A stretch of 55,812 nt of DNA from positions 1-55,812 of the forward strand of contig JAIYCQ010000006.1 in NCBI GenBank assembly GCA_027487945.1, written 5' to 3'. A program made the translations under genes and the position numbers. This document shows, piece by piece, positions 54,483 through 55,812 of the stretch (position 1 is the first letter of the stretch; each line of letters starts with the position of its first letter). The notes under the pieces are model-generated. The model searched no databases and was not told where the DNA came from. It was given only the letters and a program-made list of their open reading frames with translations. Origin of the DNA: Caulobacteraceae bacterium (lineage in GTDB: Bacteria; Pseudomonadota; Alphaproteobacteria; Caulobacterales; Caulobacteraceae).

Positions 54483-55481
54483 CTAGTGCAGCCGGCCCGG
54501 CGCCCCGGTCGCGCCGCTGCCCCGGTCCTCGGTGAGGATCTCGGGCGCGAGCGCGGCCAGCGCCGGGTTGATCACCAGGCTGCTGAAGGCGGTCATGAAG
54601 CTGGCGCCGTTGATCAGGCGAAGCTGCTCGGCCCCGGCGGCCTGCAGTTCCACGGTCACGATGTTCAGCGCCTGGCGATAGCGGGCCTCGCCTTCGGACG
54701 ACTCGCCGAACCGCGCCCAGAGCGAGCGCCAGACCCGGTGAAACGGGGTGAGCACGGCGCCGACCTGCTGAACGACCGGCCCGGGCTGCGCCTCCCGCAT
54801 CAGGAACTGGATATGGTCCCGGACCTCCCAGGGCGACATGACGATCGGGGCGTTGAGCTGCTCGTACTCCAGCTCCGCCGGTCCCGGGTGCGGGGCGACG
54901 GGCCGGGGCGCCCAGCCGGGCAGGGTCATCCCGTGAGGCTTGCCGGCCTGGAACAGGTCCCAGAACCGGGCCCCGCCGACCGTGTCGGCGACCAGATGGA
55001 TCCGTGACTGGCCGGTCGGGTTGTTGACCAGATGCGGCAGCCAGGTGTCGAACACCCAGGCCTCGCCGGCCGCCATGTTGATCTCGGCCGGCCCGCAGCG
55101 GAAGCGGACTTCCGGGAAGGTCACGATGGGCACGTGGACGCGCAGGCGGTCGCGCCAGTAGTAGCCCAGGTCCGCATGGGGCGTGACCTCGGCATTGCCT
55201 TCCAGCCGCATCAGTCGCGACCGGCCCCAGACCGCGCCGAAGCTCTCCATCACCTGCATAAGGTAGGGGCTGCGCAGCAGCAGCTCGGTCGGCGCCATGG
55301 GCCCGGTCGGCGACTCCCCGGTCAGCACCCCGCCCGCCGACACCAGCGGCAGGTAGTCATTGCCGGGGTAGCCGGCGGGATGGGGGAACCAGTGGGCCTC
55401 GCCCAGGGCGGCGATCTCGGCGGCCAGCGCCTCGGCGTCGAAGGTGAGCGGCAGCTGGACGAACGGGGCAGGAAGCTTCAA
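54483..55481 (-). CDS. Aspartyl/asparaginyl beta-hydroxylase-type dioxygenase
   Basis: 332 residues. The first ~170 residues match the AspH/Asp_Arg_Hydrox 2-oxoglutarate/Fe(II) fold: His102 and Asp104 in TPHADLGYYW, INMAAGEAWVFDTW, His150 in LPHLVNN and Arg160 in SRIHLV for 2-oxoglutarate. A ~150-residue helical C-terminal extension without a recognised domain follows. The substrate is unknown. It is convergent with the P450 gene (1-bp gap). Confidence 0.87.
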   Translation of the reverse strand: MKLPAPFVQLPLTFDAEALAAEIAALGEAHWFPHPAGYPGNDYLPLVSAGGVLTGESPTGPMAPTELLLRSPYLMQVMESFGAVWGRSRLMRLEGNAEVTPHADLGYYWRDRLRVHVPIVTFPEVRFRCGPAEINMAAGEAWVFDTWLPHLVNNPTGQSRIHLVADTVGGARFWDLFQAGKPHGMTLPGWAPRPVAPHPGPAELEYEQLNAPIVMSPWEVRDHIQFLMREAQPGPVVQQVGAVLTPFHRVWRSLWARFGESSEGEARYRQALNIVTVELQAAGAEQLRLINGASFMTAFSSLVINPALAALAPEILTEDRGSGATGAPGRLH

Positions 55482-55630
55482 GGCGGGTCTCCGGACAGGC
55501 CTCTGTTCTATCCGCGCGCCCCGCCCGTGTCACGACGGGCGCCCTCAAGGAGCGAGCCGGGGGATCGTCCGCGAGTCGGGCTAGCGCGAGGCGCGGACTT
55601 CAGCTAAAGACCCGCCTCCCCCAGCGATCC

Positions 55631-55707
55631 GCACCCGTAGCTCAGCTGGATAGAGCGTTGCCCTCCGAAGGCAAAGGTCACACGTTCGAATCGTGTCGGG
55701 TGCGCCA
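55631..55707 (+). tRNA. tRNA-Arg (anticodon CCG)
   Basis: A 77-nt cloverleaf: acceptor GCACCCG/CGGGTGC, D-arm GCTCAGCTGGATAGAGC, anticodon stem TTGCC/GGCAA with loop CTCCGAA (anticodon CCG, reads CGG), T-arm with TTCGAAT, encoded CCA. Confidence 0.97.
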
Positions 55708-55730
55708 TTGGCGTCTGGTTGTCAGCGAAT

Positions 55731-55812
55731 TCAGAACCAGCCGGCCTCGCGCAGTGCGCGGGCGTAGGCGCGGCTGACCGGGACGCGGGCGCCGTTGACC
55801 AGGGTCAGGGTC
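55731..55812 (-). CDS. C-terminal end of a probable LytTR-domain protein (partial)
   Basis: Only the last 26 codons are inside the window. They read [16 protein letters not shown] followed by [10 protein letters not shown] and a TGA stop. The pattern of a final strand pair with (V)PVSR and a basic helix is typical of the end of a LytTR DNA-binding domain. The call rests on this short tail. Confidence 0.5.
   Translation of the reverse strand, partial: TLTLVNGARVPVSRAYARALREAGWF

Overview
The window is a high-GC chromosomal segment from an alphaproteobacterium, most likely of the Caulobacterales (Phenylobacterium/Caulobacter/Brevundimonas type). Three things point there: a TonB-dependent receptor beside an AraC regulator, the alphaproteobacterial block tsaD-gpsA divergent from hemC-hemD-mitofilin-hemY, and a globin-type chemoreceptor ending in WEEF. 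Genes are packed closely, with many 4-bp stop/start overlaps. The genus is inferred from gene content only.

Left core (1-19149): DUF1993 protein, TonB receptor, AraC regulator, class I/II aminotransferase, two-domain M16 peptidase, a periplasmic SRPBCC protein next to acetyl-CoA synthetase, a creatininase-family protein, a Rieske/YciI pair, gpsA, tsaD, and the hemC-hemD-mitofilin-hemY operon. tRNA-Thr(CGT) follows.

Genomic island (about 19190-31317): the last 32 nt of the tRNA-Thr body recur as a direct repeat 12,096 bp downstream (31 of 32 identical). The enclosed segment contains an AT-rich stretch and no recognisable integrase. It has two modules. The first is a secretion/adhesion module: an Hpt protein, a LuxR-type response regulator, and a DUF4402 pilin - PapD-like chaperone - usher-like barrel - two more DUF4402 proteins. 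The second is a light/photorepair module: folE and a BLUF photoreceptor divergent from a DCC thioredoxin-like protein, a photolyase-like protein with its domains apparently in swapped order, and a conventional-order photolyase.

Right core (31318-55812): two hypotheticals, an acyl-CoA dehydrogenase/enoyl-CoA hydratase pair, a TIGR03862 flavoprotein, a HlyIII-type membrane protein, an operon yggT - DUF167 - class IV aminotransferase homologue lacking its PLP lysine - sulfotransferase-like protein, tRNA-Ala(CGC), a HisKA_2 kinase, a 29-residue membrane protein, a pentapeptide-repeat protein, a chemotaxis operon (hypothetical - globin MCP - CheW), a winged-helix regulator, polA, a MurC/Mpl-like ligase divergent from an LD-carboxypeptidase (probable peptidoglycan recycling), a CHCC zinc-finger protein, an ABC ATPase, rubredoxin - TetR divergent from a cytochrome P450, an AspH-type dioxygenase, tRNA-Arg(CCG), and the C-terminal end of what looks like a LytTR protein.

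The most unusual items are the tRNA-Thr island with its light module and permuted photolyase, the DUF4402 chaperone-usher-like operon, and the aminotransferase homologue that has lost both the PLP lysine and the conserved glutamate. No homology search or structure prediction was run. Family names come from reading the proteins, and functional statements beyond family level are inference.
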